64,000 nt of DNA, from positions 39,578,396 to 39,642,395 of the forward strand of contig CM034533.1 in assembly GCA_020002185.1 (NCBI GenBank), in the 5' to 3' direction. The notes below the pieces were generated by a model, which was not told the origin of the DNA, did not search any database, and worked only from the letters and a program-made list of their open reading frames with translations. Shown here piece by piece: positions 46,510-59,900 of this stretch. The stretch comes from Paraescarpia echinospica (Eukaryota > Annelida > Polychaeta > Sabellida > Siboglinidae). Position 1 is the first letter of the stretch, and each line of letters opens with the position of its first letter. Both the position numbers and the translations under genes were made by a program.

Positions 46510-47110
46510 CATATATTTAGGCCTACAAATAATATGCATATACAAATACATATCTATAATAGTGCTGTCTTTCAACAAAGTATTCTCCTTCAGCAAACGT
46601 GCACGACTCCCGCACCCTGGCAGGTGACGCGAGCAGGTGTGGCCGACGGGGCGATGGAAGCGTGGGAGGCCGGGAGTGGTAGAGGAGCTCGCGCCGTGCC
46701 ACCGACCCACCAGTGACGGTGTGTCCTGTACCGCAATAACGGCACACGGGTTTGTTTGCTAATGTATGCAGATAAAGAAATGTGGTCCGCGCAACAGATG
46801 GTCAAACGAAGGTGTGTGTCATAATTATAGCCTGCCTCGACTGTTGTTTCCCGGCCGCTGTTGCTGTTCTCGGCGTACGAGTTGGCACCGTTTTGTTCAC
46901 ATTGTGAAGATTACCTGGACCGAGAGAGCGAACAAACAAACTTCTGTCTATTATAACCGATGATGTTTCTGTTGAAGTCACGCGGGACGGGAAACGGAAG
47001 CTGCTCTGACAAGCGCAGTAGTGCAATCTGTCTGGTTTTAAACAATGGTGATTTACGTAAAATAGCTATGTAGGGAAAGTCTGTCGTGGTTTTCTCGTTG
47101 ACGAATATAA
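46510..47110. other. Gene-free unique sequence
   Basis: GC-richer around 46600-46720; no domain is recognised in any frame. Confidence 0.4.
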
Positions 47111-47114
47111 TAGT

Positions 47115-47180
47115 AATACTAATAACAACTACAATTACAACAACAACAACAATAACAGCAGCAACAACAACAACAATAAT
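47115..47180 (+). repeat. (AAC)n/(AAT)n trinucleotide tract
   Basis: Imperfect AACAACAAC and AATAACAGC repeats. Confidence 0.85.
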
Positions 47181-47184
47181 TCTA

Positions 47185-47855
47185 CATCCGTATAAAAAAT
47201 CAACAAACCATCAACGTTGCGGTTCCCAATCGACAAACCTGTTACATTGAGGGACAAATAATGACAATTTTAAGATCGGTAATGTCAAGTCATATATTTG
47301 TTATCGAAGCAACATCAAAATGCAATCTTACTTTGATCGGCAGCAAAATTGTGGAAGAAAAGACAGGTATAAAACCCCTCAAAGCTCTCCCTATACACTG
47401 CAGGAAGGAGGGTGCAACATGATGCTTAACGAGGGACAACAAATCCGACGTGTGCATAACAGTCCATGCACAAGCTGTGGACGAAACATCAGCGTAAGAA
47501 CACATGTCTAGCGATAAAAACTATATATGACTGGTGCAGTGTTAGTTTGTGCCTAGGATAGGGAGAAGGTGTTCTCCCTTCTGCGTCCATACGCCCGTGA
47601 CAGCTGCAGATCGCCCAGCGATATCCCTTCTCGAGTGTCCGCCCTATTACCATATTATATAGAAGTTGGACCAATGACTCGGCGACAACAGAGGACGTGT
47701 ATTAGGCCGCCTTGTCCGACGGCCGAGCCACGGTGATTGTATGCTTGCTACTTAAGGGTAGCTTTAAATTAGACGCTTAGCCGACTATATACCGCTAATA
47801 TCATTAGGCCGCCTATTGTGTATTAAATAGAATCTTTAGAGTTGTTATTTTTGTC
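47185..47855. other. Gene-free unique sequence
   Basis: No recognised feature. Confidence 0.4.
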
Positions 47856-47858
47856 GTT

Positions 47859-48008
47859 GCTGCTGCTGCCGATGATGATAATGCGACTGCTGCTGCCGAT
47901 GATGATAATGCGACTGCTGCTGCCGATGATGATAATGCGACTGCTGCTGCCGATGATGATAATGCGACTGCTGCTGCCGATGATGATAATGCGACTGCTG
48001 TTGCTGAT
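47859..48008 (+). repeat. 27-bp minisatellite, five copies
   Basis: Unit TGCTGCTGCCGATGATGATA followed by ATGCGAC. Nearly identical units; the minus frame gives a SSSRIIIIG repeat. Confidence 0.95.
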
Positions 48009-48184
48009 GCTGCTCTGCTGATAAACTGTGTACTCGTCTGTTGGTATTAATATGTTCAGTATATTTGACAATTATCGTTACATCTCACCTTAACGCATAT
48101 CAACGTATTATCAATGGGCGGGCCTCTAGAATGTAAGAAATTCGGCCATCCTATTGGTGTCAAATATGTCTATATACTTCTTAT

Positions 48185-48712
48185 CCCCCTTATTGCAGGG
48201 TTTAGTGCTCACCACACTCGGTCCATTCAGCCTTCTATTCCCCCTGATCCCTTGCAGGGTTTAATGCTCACCACACTCGGTCCATTCAGCCTTCTATTCC
48301 ACCTGATCCCTTGCCGGGTTTAGTGCTCACCGCACTCGGTCCATTCAGCCTTCTATTCCTCCTGATCCCTTGCCGGGTTTAGTGCTCACCGCACTCGGTC
48401 CATTCAGCCTTCTATTCCCCCTGATCCCTTGCCGGGTTTAGTGCTCACCGCACTCGGTCCATTCAGCCTTCTATTCCCCCTGATCCCTTGCAGGGTTTAG
48501 TGCTCACCGCACTCGGTCCATTCAGCCTTCTATTCCACCTGATCCCTTGCCGGGTTTAGTGCTCACCGCACTCGGTCCATTCAGCCTTCTATTCCCCCTG
48601 ATCCCTTGCAGGGTTTAGTGCTCACCGCACTCGGTCCATTCAGCCTTCTATTCCACCTGATCCCTTGCCGGGTTTAGTGCTCACCGCACTCGGTCCATTC
48701 AGCCTTCCATTC
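48185..48712 (+). repeat. 59-bp minisatellite, about nine copies
   Basis: The unit contains TGATCCCTTGCCGGGTTTAG, then TGCTCACCGCACTCGGTCCA, then TTCAGCCTTCTATTCCCCC. Copies are more than 95 percent alike. In minus orientation it lies directly after the RT tail at 48716-48975, so it is an amplified 3' end of that element. Confidence 0.95.
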
Positions 48713-48715
48713 GAT

Positions 48716-48975
48716 GCACCGTTCTCGGTCTTCTGTGACGATCTTCCATTCTCGGCTGTTCGTCCCTATCATTTCGAGATATCTCTTTATTGTGTCTCTA
48801 CGTCGTAATTCTGGTCTCCCTCGTCTCTTTCTACAGCCGCCTTCTGTTTGCCATGCTCCTTTGTCAACCGTCCCTCACTCATATTCTCTGTACAAGTCCT
48901 GTTCGTATCATTCTATTCTCAACCACTTTCATTTTAACTTTGCACATTCGTCGGACCCATTCGGCAGATCCTGCT
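48716..48975 (-). pseudogene. C-terminal remnant of a third non-LTR RT family
   Basis: The minus strand reads SAEWVRRMCKVKMKVVENRM, then in another frame CRKRRGRPELRRRDTIKRY, LEMIGTNSREWKIVTEDRER and CIEW. The order 'WVRRMC', 'RKRRGRPxxRRRDTI+RYLE', 'EWxxxxxDRxxW' is the standard end of an endonuclease-RT polyprotein. One or more frameshifts near 48860 break it. The RT core is absent. Confidence 0.7.
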
Positions 48976-48979
48976 ACAT

Positions 48980-49855
48980 ATATATAGTTTCTCCTCCTGT
49001 ATCTCTGTCAGTACCAAAGTTAACTTAGCGGATTTCCCGTAAGATAATGTGTGATGTGAACGTTTAAAGAAACTAAGAAACTACGACTTTATTGACAAGG
49101 AAGAAATCTTCGTCATCACTGGCGTCATTCGTTGCCGTGGCCGTTTGATGAAAGCGGCCAGACACGACAGGAAGAAACGAACCGTTGAAAGGCGATCACG
49201 AGACCAGCACGCATGTCATCTTGCGCGCGTCTACCGCCATTAGCCAAGCCGACATACACTCTTCCGGGCGCGCGATAAATGGCCGTGTAATTGAGGTGGC
49301 TAATGCGAGGATCCGCGCGCGCTGAAGGATTAATTTCCGGTCTCGCATCGCGTCGTTGTCGCTCCGGACGAGCCGGATAACGACAGCAGACGACATTCGT
49401 ACTTCGGCTACCGCGGCGAGTTCCCGTTAGATGGACAATTATCGTCCATCTTACTCGTTTGTAGTTGCACCAATTATCGCTCCGTAATGGTCTCGCCGCT
49501 GACCGTTGAAAGATCGGAGAAGTAGCGTATAGAAGGAACGCAAGTCGGTTGTTTGTGCCAAGACCACTATTTTGTAGATGGGTTATTTTTCGCGTCGTCC
49601 GGCGAAGTAAAATATACAATTTGTTTTTAATTTTTTATAAAATGTGAGTTGTTTTTACGAACGTACAACATGTCACATTTAACATTATACAGTGGAACAA
49701 AATGTGCGTAAATAGAAAGTTCAAACCTCATAATATATAAACACCATTTTCAATTTTAAAACCTGTACAATTTAGGCGATCGATTTTCACTCAACGAAAT
49801 TTGTTGCTTTCTCGTATCTGTTTTGCTTCCACGTCATGCATTTGACACTTACGTC
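48980..49855. other. Gene-free unique sequence with a 164-codon minus frame
   Basis: The minus frame 49619-49125 is basic and GC-rich with no recognisable domain; it may be chance. Nothing else is seen. Confidence 0.35.
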
Positions 49856-49856
49856 A

Positions 49857-51232
49857 TAGTATCACCACATCACCACCACCAACACCACCAACATCACCAC
49901 CATCACCACCATCACCACCATCACCACCATCACCATCACTACTACCACCACCACCACTATCATCACCACCACCACCACCATCACCACCACCACCACCACC
50001 ATCACCACCATCACCACCACCATCACCACCATCACCATCACATCACTATCACTATCACCATCATCATCACCATCACCATCACCATCACCATCATCACCAT
50101 CATCATCACCATCGCCACCATCGCCACCATCGCCACCATCGCCACCATCGCCACCATCGCCACCATCGCCACCATCGCCACCACCACCACCACCATCATC
50201 ACCACCACCACCACCATCATCACCATCATCACCATCACCACCATCACCATCACCACCATCACCACCACCATCACTATCATCACCATCATCACTATCACCA
50301 TGACCACCACCACCATCACCATCACCACCACTACCCCACCACCATTACCCCCACCATCACCACTACTCCCACCATCATCACTACTCCCACCATCACCACT
50401 ACCATCACCATCACCACCACCATCACCACTACCACCATCACCACCATCATAGCCACCACCACCACCACCACCACCACAACCACTACAACTACCACCACCA
50501 CCACCACCACCCCCACCATCACCACCACCATCATCACCACTACCCCCACCATCACCACCACCACCATCACCACCACCATCACCACCATCACCACCATCAC
50601 CACCACCACCACCACCACCACCACCACCACCACCACCACCACCACCACCACCACCACCACCACCACCACCACCACCACCACCACCACCACCACCACCACC
50701 ACCACCACCACCACCACCACCACAACCACAACCACAACCACAACCACAACCACAACCACAACCACTACCCCCACCATCACCACCACCATCACCACCACCA
50801 CATCATCACCACCACCACCACCACCACCACCACCACCACAACCAGAACCACTGCCCCCACCATCACCACCACAACCACTACCACCACCACCACCACCACC
50901 ACCACCACCACCATCATCACCACCACCACCAAAACCACCACCAAACCACAACCATCACCACCACCACAACCACCATCATCACCACCACCACCACCACAAC
51001 CACCACCACCACCACCATCACCACCACCACCACCACCACCACCACCACCACCACCACCACCACCACCACCACCACCACCACCACCACCACCACCACCACC
51101 ACCACCACCACCACCACCACCACCACCACCACCACCACCACCACAATCACAATCACAATCACAATCACAATCACAATCACAACCACAACCACAACCACTA
51201 CCACTACCACTACCACCACCACCCACATAGCA
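49857..51232 (+). repeat. CAC/CAT trinucleotide array, about 1.4 kb
   Basis: (CAC)n and (CAT)n mixtures, a section of the 9-bp unit CATCGCCAC (about 50108-50180), and long pure (ACC)n blocks at 50600-50722 and 51010-51143 ending in ACAACC and ACAATC variants. All frames give homopolymer-like protein (His, Thr, Pro, or minus Gly, Val, Met). The minus strand is (GGT)n, able to form two-quartet G-quadruplexes. Confidence 0.97.
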
Positions 51233-51234
51233 TA

Positions 51235-52093
51235 TATGTCGTCCCAGATTCGTCGCTCCATCTAGTGTTACATTTGATAGTCGCGACAGTGACACGTGGG
51301 TGCCGAGCGTTCGGTCTCGGTCTGCGCGCGCACGTGCGCATGACGCGTCGGAAACGCGCGCACGTGCACGGGAGCGAACTGGCAGCGAACATGCACGCTC
51401 TCTGGCGCGGAACCGAATGAGGGCCCCGCATAGAAACGCAATCGAATAGATATAAAGCAAAACGTATTTGATAGTCCTGTACCAAACTGAACAAAATGAG
51501 GATGTCTGGATGACGAACAGCATTGTTTTATTTTCCTCCTTGGTGTAAATTAGGAAATGTACATATATGCCTCTTTACCGAATAGAAGTACACTGTATAC
51601 CATCATGGTGTACGTTCACCCTGTTTAGCACCAAGTCCCAGGCATACTCGCCTTCTAAATGGTGGACATGCAGAATGTCTAAACAATTTATTGAAAAACA
51701 TTATAATACACTTTATAGAGTAAGTCGGATTACAACACAACTTATTTCGTTGGACGGCAAAATAAAACCACAACGACACGTCTGAAACAATGTAATAGCT
51801 TGTCCGTTATTTTTTTCTCAAAAATAAATAACGCACTTGTACAAAAGATCTGACATTTTTGTGTTAAATTATTCTTAAACGATGGGATTGAAACATATCA
51901 AATTGAGACTAAATTAAAGATCTCCACACTGTTGAATATCTGTTAAAAAATCCACGCCTCGCGTTTGTCAGAAGCAAAGGTTTAAAGCGACCGTGTCTGT
52001 TCTATTAATCGGAATATTACTTTCAAGCCAGAAGCAAATCTTTCTCGCTCTCAAGCCAGCGATATTAATATCATTATTAATATCGTTCCACTT

Positions 52094-52095
<2 letters not shown>
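51235..52095. other. Gene-free unique sequence
   Basis: No recognised gene. CpG-rich around 51290-51400. Confidence 0.4.

Positions 52096-52097
<2 letters not shown>

Positions 52098-52136
<39 letters not shown>
52098..52136 (+). repeat. (AT)n microsatellite
   Basis: About 19 AT units directly abutting RTE copy B. Confidence 0.95.
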
Positions 52137-52137
<1 letters not shown>

Positions 52138-52138
<1 letters not shown>

Positions 52139-54420
52139 CAATAATGAGCCGCAGCTTAACAGAACTTGTTCTATGCATGCCAAAGCGCTACAAACTAAAG
52201 ATAGTAAAAGTAGAAGCACGAACAACATCATACTCAGAAGAAGACACAGACAATTTCTACAACAACGTGGATGAGGCCAACCCACTATACAATGGTGATG
52301 GGAGACTTTAAAGCGCAAGTTGGAAAACGAACAAACATTTCGGAAACGGCACCAGGCAAATTGGCCTAGATGTGAGAAACGAAAGAGGCGACACCTTGGT
52401 AGAATGCGCAACATCAAGAAAGTACAAAATCATAAATACCATGTTTCAGAAGAAAGCAGGGAGGAGATGGACGTGTCCAAATGGAGAAACGAAGAACGAA
52501 ATTGGCTACATCCTGACAAACAGGCCAGACATGGCCACTGACGTAACTGTCATCAAGCAAGTGAACATCGGAAGTGACCACAGAATAGTAATGAGCAACA
52601 TCAAACTGGACGTCAAGGCTGAAAAGAAGAAGTTGATGAACAAGAGACCACCAAGTGCAGATACCACACAAATAGGAACAAAAAAGATCGAATTCCAACT
52701 CGAACTGCGAAATCTATTCCATACACTAAAAGAACTAGGCGACATCGACACCATGAGCGAAAACACCACTGAGATGATGCAACTAAGTGCAACAAGTGTA
52801 GCTAAAGCAATCAACAGACGTGTAAAGACGACGATATCGTCACCGACACGAGCACTGATGAAGACGACAAGAAAAGGTGAATAACGGCGACCGTAAAAAT
52901 AAATAGAGTACGTAGAAATATGCAAGACCATCAAAAAGAAAGCAAAGGAGGACATCAGGAAGTACAAACAGGAGACCATACGAGAAACGATTAGGTCATC
53001 AAAGAGCCTGAAGGAAGCAAGAAGAACACATGCACTAGGCGGAGACAGACTGATTACACTTCTAGACAAGCAGGGTAGAGAAATACAAGACCAATATATG
53101 ATCATGGAACAAAGAGAAGAATTCTACATGGAGCTATACGACAATGAACAGAGTACCATAATTTACACCGACCCGAAAGAAGTACCAGAGATAACACCAT
53201 GGGAGGTGAAAACTGCGCTAAGAGATATGAAGAATGGGAAGACATCAGGCAACGACCATGTAAACATTGAAACATTACAAGCAGGAGACGATACCATCGC
53301 GAAGACGCTGGGTAAGCTGTATACTAAATGCTTATCAGAAAGACGAATACCCACCGCTTTGAAGAACGCAAAGATGGTGATAATCTTCAATAAGGGAACT
53401 AAGAAAGACTTAAAGAACTACAGGCCGATACGTTTGTTATCAAACATCTTTACATTACTCACAAAGATACTAACGAATAGGCTAGAGAAGACACTCGACG
53501 AAAACTAACCACGAGAGCAAGAAGGATTTAGAAGCAGGTACTCAACGACAGACCACATACACGTCGTAAACCAACTTAAAGAGAAGTACCGAGATTATAA
53601 TATCCCGCTCTGCATCGCGTTTTTCGACTACGAGAAGGCTTTCGACTCGGTGCATAATCAAACAATACTGACCTCCCTCCAAGAATAGGTGATAGAAGAC
53701 GTGTACATCGAACTCCTGAAAGACATCTACACCAACAGCTCGGTGACAGTCCACCTACACAAATAGAGCAACAAGGTCAACATCAAGAGAGGAGTACGAC
53801 AGGGTGACACTACATCGGCTAAGCAGTTTACGACAACATTCGAAAGCGTATTCCGAAGAATGACCTGGGAAACCAGAGGCTTGAAGATAGACTGAGAATA
53901 TTTCAGTCATCTTCGCTTCGCCGACGACATACTCATATGCGCTTCTACACAGCAAGAACTACAAAAACATTGCTGCAGGAGCTAGCTGATGAAAGTAAAA
54001 ACAAGGTCTGAAGATGAACATTTCGAAGACAAAGGTAATACTAGAAATGACACACCAATATATATCAACACGACGCAGATAGAGAACGTTGAAAGCTACT
54101 TCTATCTGGGACAGCGATACAGTATCAAAGACAAAAACCAAGACAAGTAAATTCAAAGAAGAATCACCACTGGCTGGACAGCATTCGCCACACACCGCGA
54201 CATCTTCAAGGGTAACTTTGGAACCTGCTTGAAGAGACAATCTACAACTCATGCGTACTTCCAGCTATGACATACGGCGCGGAAGCATGTGCACTCACCA
54301 TCCAGACAAAGAACAAGCTAGCAGCCGCACAAACAAAGATAGAAAGAAGTATGTTAGACGTCACATACCGGGAGAGAAAAACAAACATCTGGGTAAGAGA
54401 GAAGACCGAGGTTTTTCAAC
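52138..54420 (+). pseudogene. RTE-type retrotransposon, copy B (endonuclease and RT, many stops)
   Basis: The endonuclease is entered mid-domain (52140: SLTELVLCMPKRYKLKIVKV), then MGDFKAQV with the usual Asn of GDFN changed to Lys, GLDVRNERGDTLVE, WTCPNGETKNEIGYIL and GSDHRIV with the catalytic His. The RT (53190-54130) reads ITPWEVKTALRDMKNGKTSG, KNYRPIRLLSN, FFDYEKAFDSVH, RQGDTTSAKQF and FADDILICAST. At least eight in-frame stops occur (for example 53506, 53686, 53764, 53893, 54148) plus frameshifts. After the FKGN segment it keeps linker sequence that copy A lacks, but ends near 54410 before the GRPARRW tail, so its 3' end is lost. Confidence 0.82.
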
Positions 54421-54473
54421 TCGTTATTTAGTTCCATATATGATTACGTGTTATTTACCCTAGCCTAATAAAG

Positions 54474-54685
<212 letters not shown>

Positions 54686-54689
54686 CTAG

Positions 54690-56565
54690 TTAGAAAACAA
54701 AGATAACAACTAAGTTCCTGTATTAAATACAGTAATCTACTATTAACTATTTTACTTTATTAGGCTAGGGTAAGTGACACATAATCGTCTATGGAACAAA
54801 ATAAAGAGTTGACAAACCTCGGTTGACGACTGACGGACACTCTCACCGACCGTGATGTAGCGGCCCGCCTCGTGTCGCCTTGTCGTCTCCGTCTGCGGTG
54901 TCGCCCGCAGGCTGACTGACTGTCACACTGACACGAGGCCGGCGACACCTGTCACTAACCTGTCCACCTGTCCGCGCGACATGCGACATCTGGCGTGGTT
55001 GTGATTATGACATGGCGACAGCTTCGTGAAATGGGCCCGAGCAAGTTACTCGGTGAAATAATAAGTAGTTAGCGGCGACTCGGTGGTCCGCGATGTTGCG
55101 CTGGTGGAGAGGCGAGTTCGTCGTATGTAATTGCTTTAATGTACTTAATTACGTGTATGTATTGCACAGTATCATCGTGATTTATGGTACATAGGATGTT
55201 ATACTTATGTGAGCAATGTGATATCAACAAGGGTAACACTATTGTAGTGGTTTTTTAAATGTATTTATTGTTGTTTTCGTTGTTGTTACTGTTGCCGTTG
55301 TTGTTGTTGTTGCTGCTACTGCAGTTGGTATTGATGATGGTTATGATGATGACGACGATGATGACGATGATGATGACGATGATGATGACGATGAGTAGGA
55401 GGATGAAACTTTCTAATGTGATGAGGATGGTTTGATGACGACTACGTTATAAGATAGTGGTGATGATATGAGGTTAATGGTAGTTATGATTGTGACGGCG
55501 ACGACAAAAATCATCGCAATTTCCACGAATCAAAAGAAGACAGAAAAGCATTGGGAATAACGTGAAAACTGATACAATTGCAAGGCGACATAAAGCAACA
55601 TGAGTATACAGCTGTCACACTGTCTCCACGTCAGATAGTGACGTTCCCTGTTCCCCGTCGCATTCAGTGCCCGAGGTCGCCTTGTCCCACAGTGTGTTTA
55701 GATCATCTCACACACACAACGGACATGCGTTTTTGAAGATAGCGCGTTAAATTGGTTCTGAAAATAAACGCGAACGTTGTCCGAGCGAGTCTATCTGTTC
55801 TATTCGTGTCAAAGGTTTGTCACCGTGTTCCTTGTTGCCGGCACCGAATGGGGCGGTAATTTGTTAACTTCAACCGACGCAATATCTTTCTAAAGCGGCT
55901 ATCGCCCGCGAGATCGCATCGCTGAAATACAAGACGTCGTCTCGATGAAACACCTGCATATCTGCGAAACGGAGGACCGGTGTTGGTTTACGACAATACG
56001 GCTGGCTCTATGGGCATCTTCGTCGATCGTGCCAACAAACCACAAATAACCGTGAAAGGCCCGTCCGCAACTATCGGAAGCTACGCCCAATTGGCGCCAC
56101 ATTGACAGCGCGACGACTCGGCGATAGTTCCGCAGTAAATTACCGAGCTAATACCAATTGGACAAAAACATGCTATACGCATGTAACCGGCTATTAAAGG
56201 TAATAATGACGCCTCGGTGATGCTTAACCGTAGTTTACGTGGCGTTCTTATCAGCATCAACTAAATTAGCGTGACGCTATACTTAAGTCTTGATTAATAT
56301 GCGCAACGCTGTAATTTAACTTATTTATGAGGTTAAATGAATCAATTAAACGCTTCAAAGATTTGCTGTTTTTGACGTACAGTAAAGTTGCTCAAATCGG
56401 TTCTAGTAGTAAATTAGTAAGACTTACTATTCTTGCCAATAGTTTTTCATTTTTATTGCAGAACACGAACTGACAACATGGAGGAATAATATTATTGAAT
56501 CGCATAAGACAATATCAATTTGCGTTTTCAAGGACGGGATTGAATATATCGTTGCTGGTGTTAAT
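54690..56565. other. Mostly unique sequence, no gene recognised
   Basis: It contains a GTT/GAT-type triplet region at about 55265-55400. The block 56190-56345 is rich in homeodomain-like TAAT/ATTA cores and looks unlike the repeats around it; a regulatory role is only a guess. Confidence 0.4.
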
Positions 56566-56571
56566 GGTGTT

Positions 56572-56917
<346 letters not shown>

Positions 56918-56924
56918 TTACATT

Positions 56925-59900
56925 ATTTCGAACCTCGAACATTACTTCAATGGAGCTTTTGAAGCGTCCTATATGGCGCAGTCACAACGGTATATTCGAT
57001 TAACGTTTACACTTCCCGATGAAGCAGTACGGAAATTGAGTTCGGCCACCCTGTACGAAAGTTAACTGATGAGTAGTATTCGTTTTGTGTAAACAACTCT
57101 TATTGTGGTTGCATGACGCGCGAACGACCTCTGCCTGTGGCCACAAGGCGCTCGTGCTGCCGGGGCCGTGCCTGAGTAGAATGCACCGCAACTGCGCCGC
57201 GCGGAAAATGGATATGGCTTGGAAATTTGAAACGCACTTTTTGGAGAGCTCACCCGCCTTCAAAGACGAGTGCGACGCGGGATGAACTGCAAGCTGCAGG
57301 AGGCCGCCTGCCCGGACAAAGCCGCAGAATTCCTGCATCGCCGTTGACACGGAATCTCATGTTCATGCGACCCATAAAATGGTAGGTTCCTTTGAGTCGA
57401 GCACAAAGCGCCGTCACTGCCGCCTTTCACCGCACGCGAGTGGAGAATGCGTCTATTTGTACAGTGCAGACGACCGGCTGAATGCGCTCGGCGAGACGTA
57501 GGACGGTGCCGTCATACGTGGTCGCACAACTCGACACGCGTGGCTGCGCACCGGCCTCGGGGATATGGGACATATTCGGGCCCCCGCGGAGGGGTGGCGC
57601 CGGCGGTCCGGGAGTGGGGCGGGAGAAGGGGGACGTAGAAAAGTTGTGCCGACATAGGGGCGATTCAGCTCGCGCCGATAACTTCTGTGTGCTCGTGAAA
57701 TCGCATTATGCCAATTCGCACCAGCGTCAACTCAACATACATTCTGTGCCTGTGACGACGAAGACCACCGACTGGATTGTCTTGGCTACGAGAGGGTGAC
57801 TGGTGAGGCATTGTTAAACTGACGGTCACAACCACAACGTGACAGCCACCGTCACGATGACGATCACACCCACGACGTGACAGCCACCGACATGATCGAT
57901 GCGTGGCCAGTCGCAGGCCCATTTCTGTCTGTAGCCCTGTTGTATTCGCGCATCTTTCTCCTACATACAAAAAGTCGAACTGTTTGCAGTGTCCGCGATC
58001 TAGTTTCCAGATAACCTTGCAATCCTCTCCCACGACAACAGAATTGGTTATGCCAGTTTTTCAATCTGTTATTTCACTCGTTTTATGACAATGCCTGTGT
58101 GGATTTCTTGCAGTAGCATTGTCAACGCCAACACGTATTCCCACGTCTATATAGTATCACACGATGTAAACAACGCGGGAATGGCATCTCGCGAAATTCA
58201 CCATTTACGTGTGTATGGTGTTCAACTAGGTCGTAAATCCAAAGTTTATAACCGCACTTGGTCCCACGCGGCTTAGGTATTCCTCGACAACGTCACATCC
58301 ACGTCGACTACGCCACGGGAACTTACTCGGCTCCTAGTCACGTCGATGAGAAGAGATGTAAATCTTCCTTATCGTAACGCCATTGCCCGCTGCCTAACGC
58401 CGTTCGCACGTCCGAGCGTCCCAGTTCCCTCATCGACTGTGTCGCAGTCCCGGACGAATCACTGGATTTCGTGTCGCCTTTCGCGCAATTACCGTCGTGG
58501 CTCTACTGAAATCGTTGAAAATTGGCCAACCAGTAAATGGGCACAATTTAAGAAATTACCGTATATTTAGCGCGCGGCTTTGCTCAATAATAAGAATTTG
58601 CGAGCATAATTTGATTGTGACTGAATGCCTGAATGGGCTCCGAGGGTGAACGGTTGTCGGGTTATCTGCGGGGTGAAATCGGATCCGCGCTTTGGTAGCT
58701 AACTAGCACTTAACCGCTGCCTTCTCCTCTTTAGAACAATATCCGCTATGTGTTCCGAGCCGAGTCGCTGCTTGTTTGGGGAACTCGCATGACTCGGGGC
58801 GAAATTTAAAAAAAATTCGAAACAACAAATTGGCAGCCATCGGAGCACACAATATACATACGCTCGCCTAATCGATTTCTGGTTATTAAACTTAATGCTC
58901 ATTTGCCGCTAGAACGTATACTTTATATTTTCATGTCGCAAAAAACTCGAGTTAAACGCCTACGGTGGTGTATAATGATGCATAAGCGACAACAACGTAT
59001 ACCACTGATACATACATACATACAGCCGGAGGCGATGTTTGCATACGTCGCCGACAAATGATAAGGCGCATAAATGTCGCTTGATATTTCAATCAGATGT
59101 CATTTGTGTATAGTTCGATACAACGTCGTTGCGGCTCCAGTGACAGGCGCCTAATAATGGCGAATCGCGCTTCATCACCACTTGGCTGCTGCGAATAAGA
59201 CATTTAGTACGAATGATCGCGCGACGAATCTAAATAGATCAGGCCGCGTCAGGCTTCATTATAGATGCGTAGAATTGATTGATGCCTATAACACCAAACC
59301 AGCGCCATCCCCCCGCCACCACCACCCGGGACCACGGATCCGATCATTAATTAAACGGTGTGCTTGTAAAAACGCTCTATCACCCGTAATTAAGCAACTA
59401 TAAATATATAGGGTATATTACAAGACTAACAATTAATGGTTGTTTTAAATCATTAATTTTATTGTTCGCATTTAAAACATGTTTGGCTAATATGTCATGT
59501 CATGTCATGGTGTAGTTTTATTTGACATCATTCTATACGAGAAAAAATAGCAAATTTTACGATATTTTTTAATTTGTTAATTATTTTCTTTTCATTGTTA
59601 TGTGAAAACACCTGCGCATAAGATATATTGGGTGTCGTGTCTGTAACAATTTGTAAAGTATATCACCTTATGTCGTACTGGTCGATGAGTGACGTGTGTA
59701 AAATATAGCTACTCCTGCATTCGCTGTTATTACATTGTCTCTGATGGGAGACGCTGCCGTGTTGAAGGTCCTTGGTCTATGACTCCCTTAGCAGGTATTT
59801 TACTATTTTTCTCTGAAACCTTTTGAGTCACTCCGTATACTCCTTATATAGTTTAGCGCGTATAGTTATCATGTACCTGAGCTTAGCCCCCTTCCCCTTG

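Noticed and set aside
49125..49619. 164-codon minus-strand frame
   Set aside because: It is Arg-rich with CpG-driven composition, no domain and no supporting splice sites; kept only as a note on the gene-free stretch.
49823..51523. His-, Thr-, Gly- and Val-rich open frames
   Set aside because: They are a by-product of the CAC/CAT triplet array. The flanking unique sequence adds no domain.
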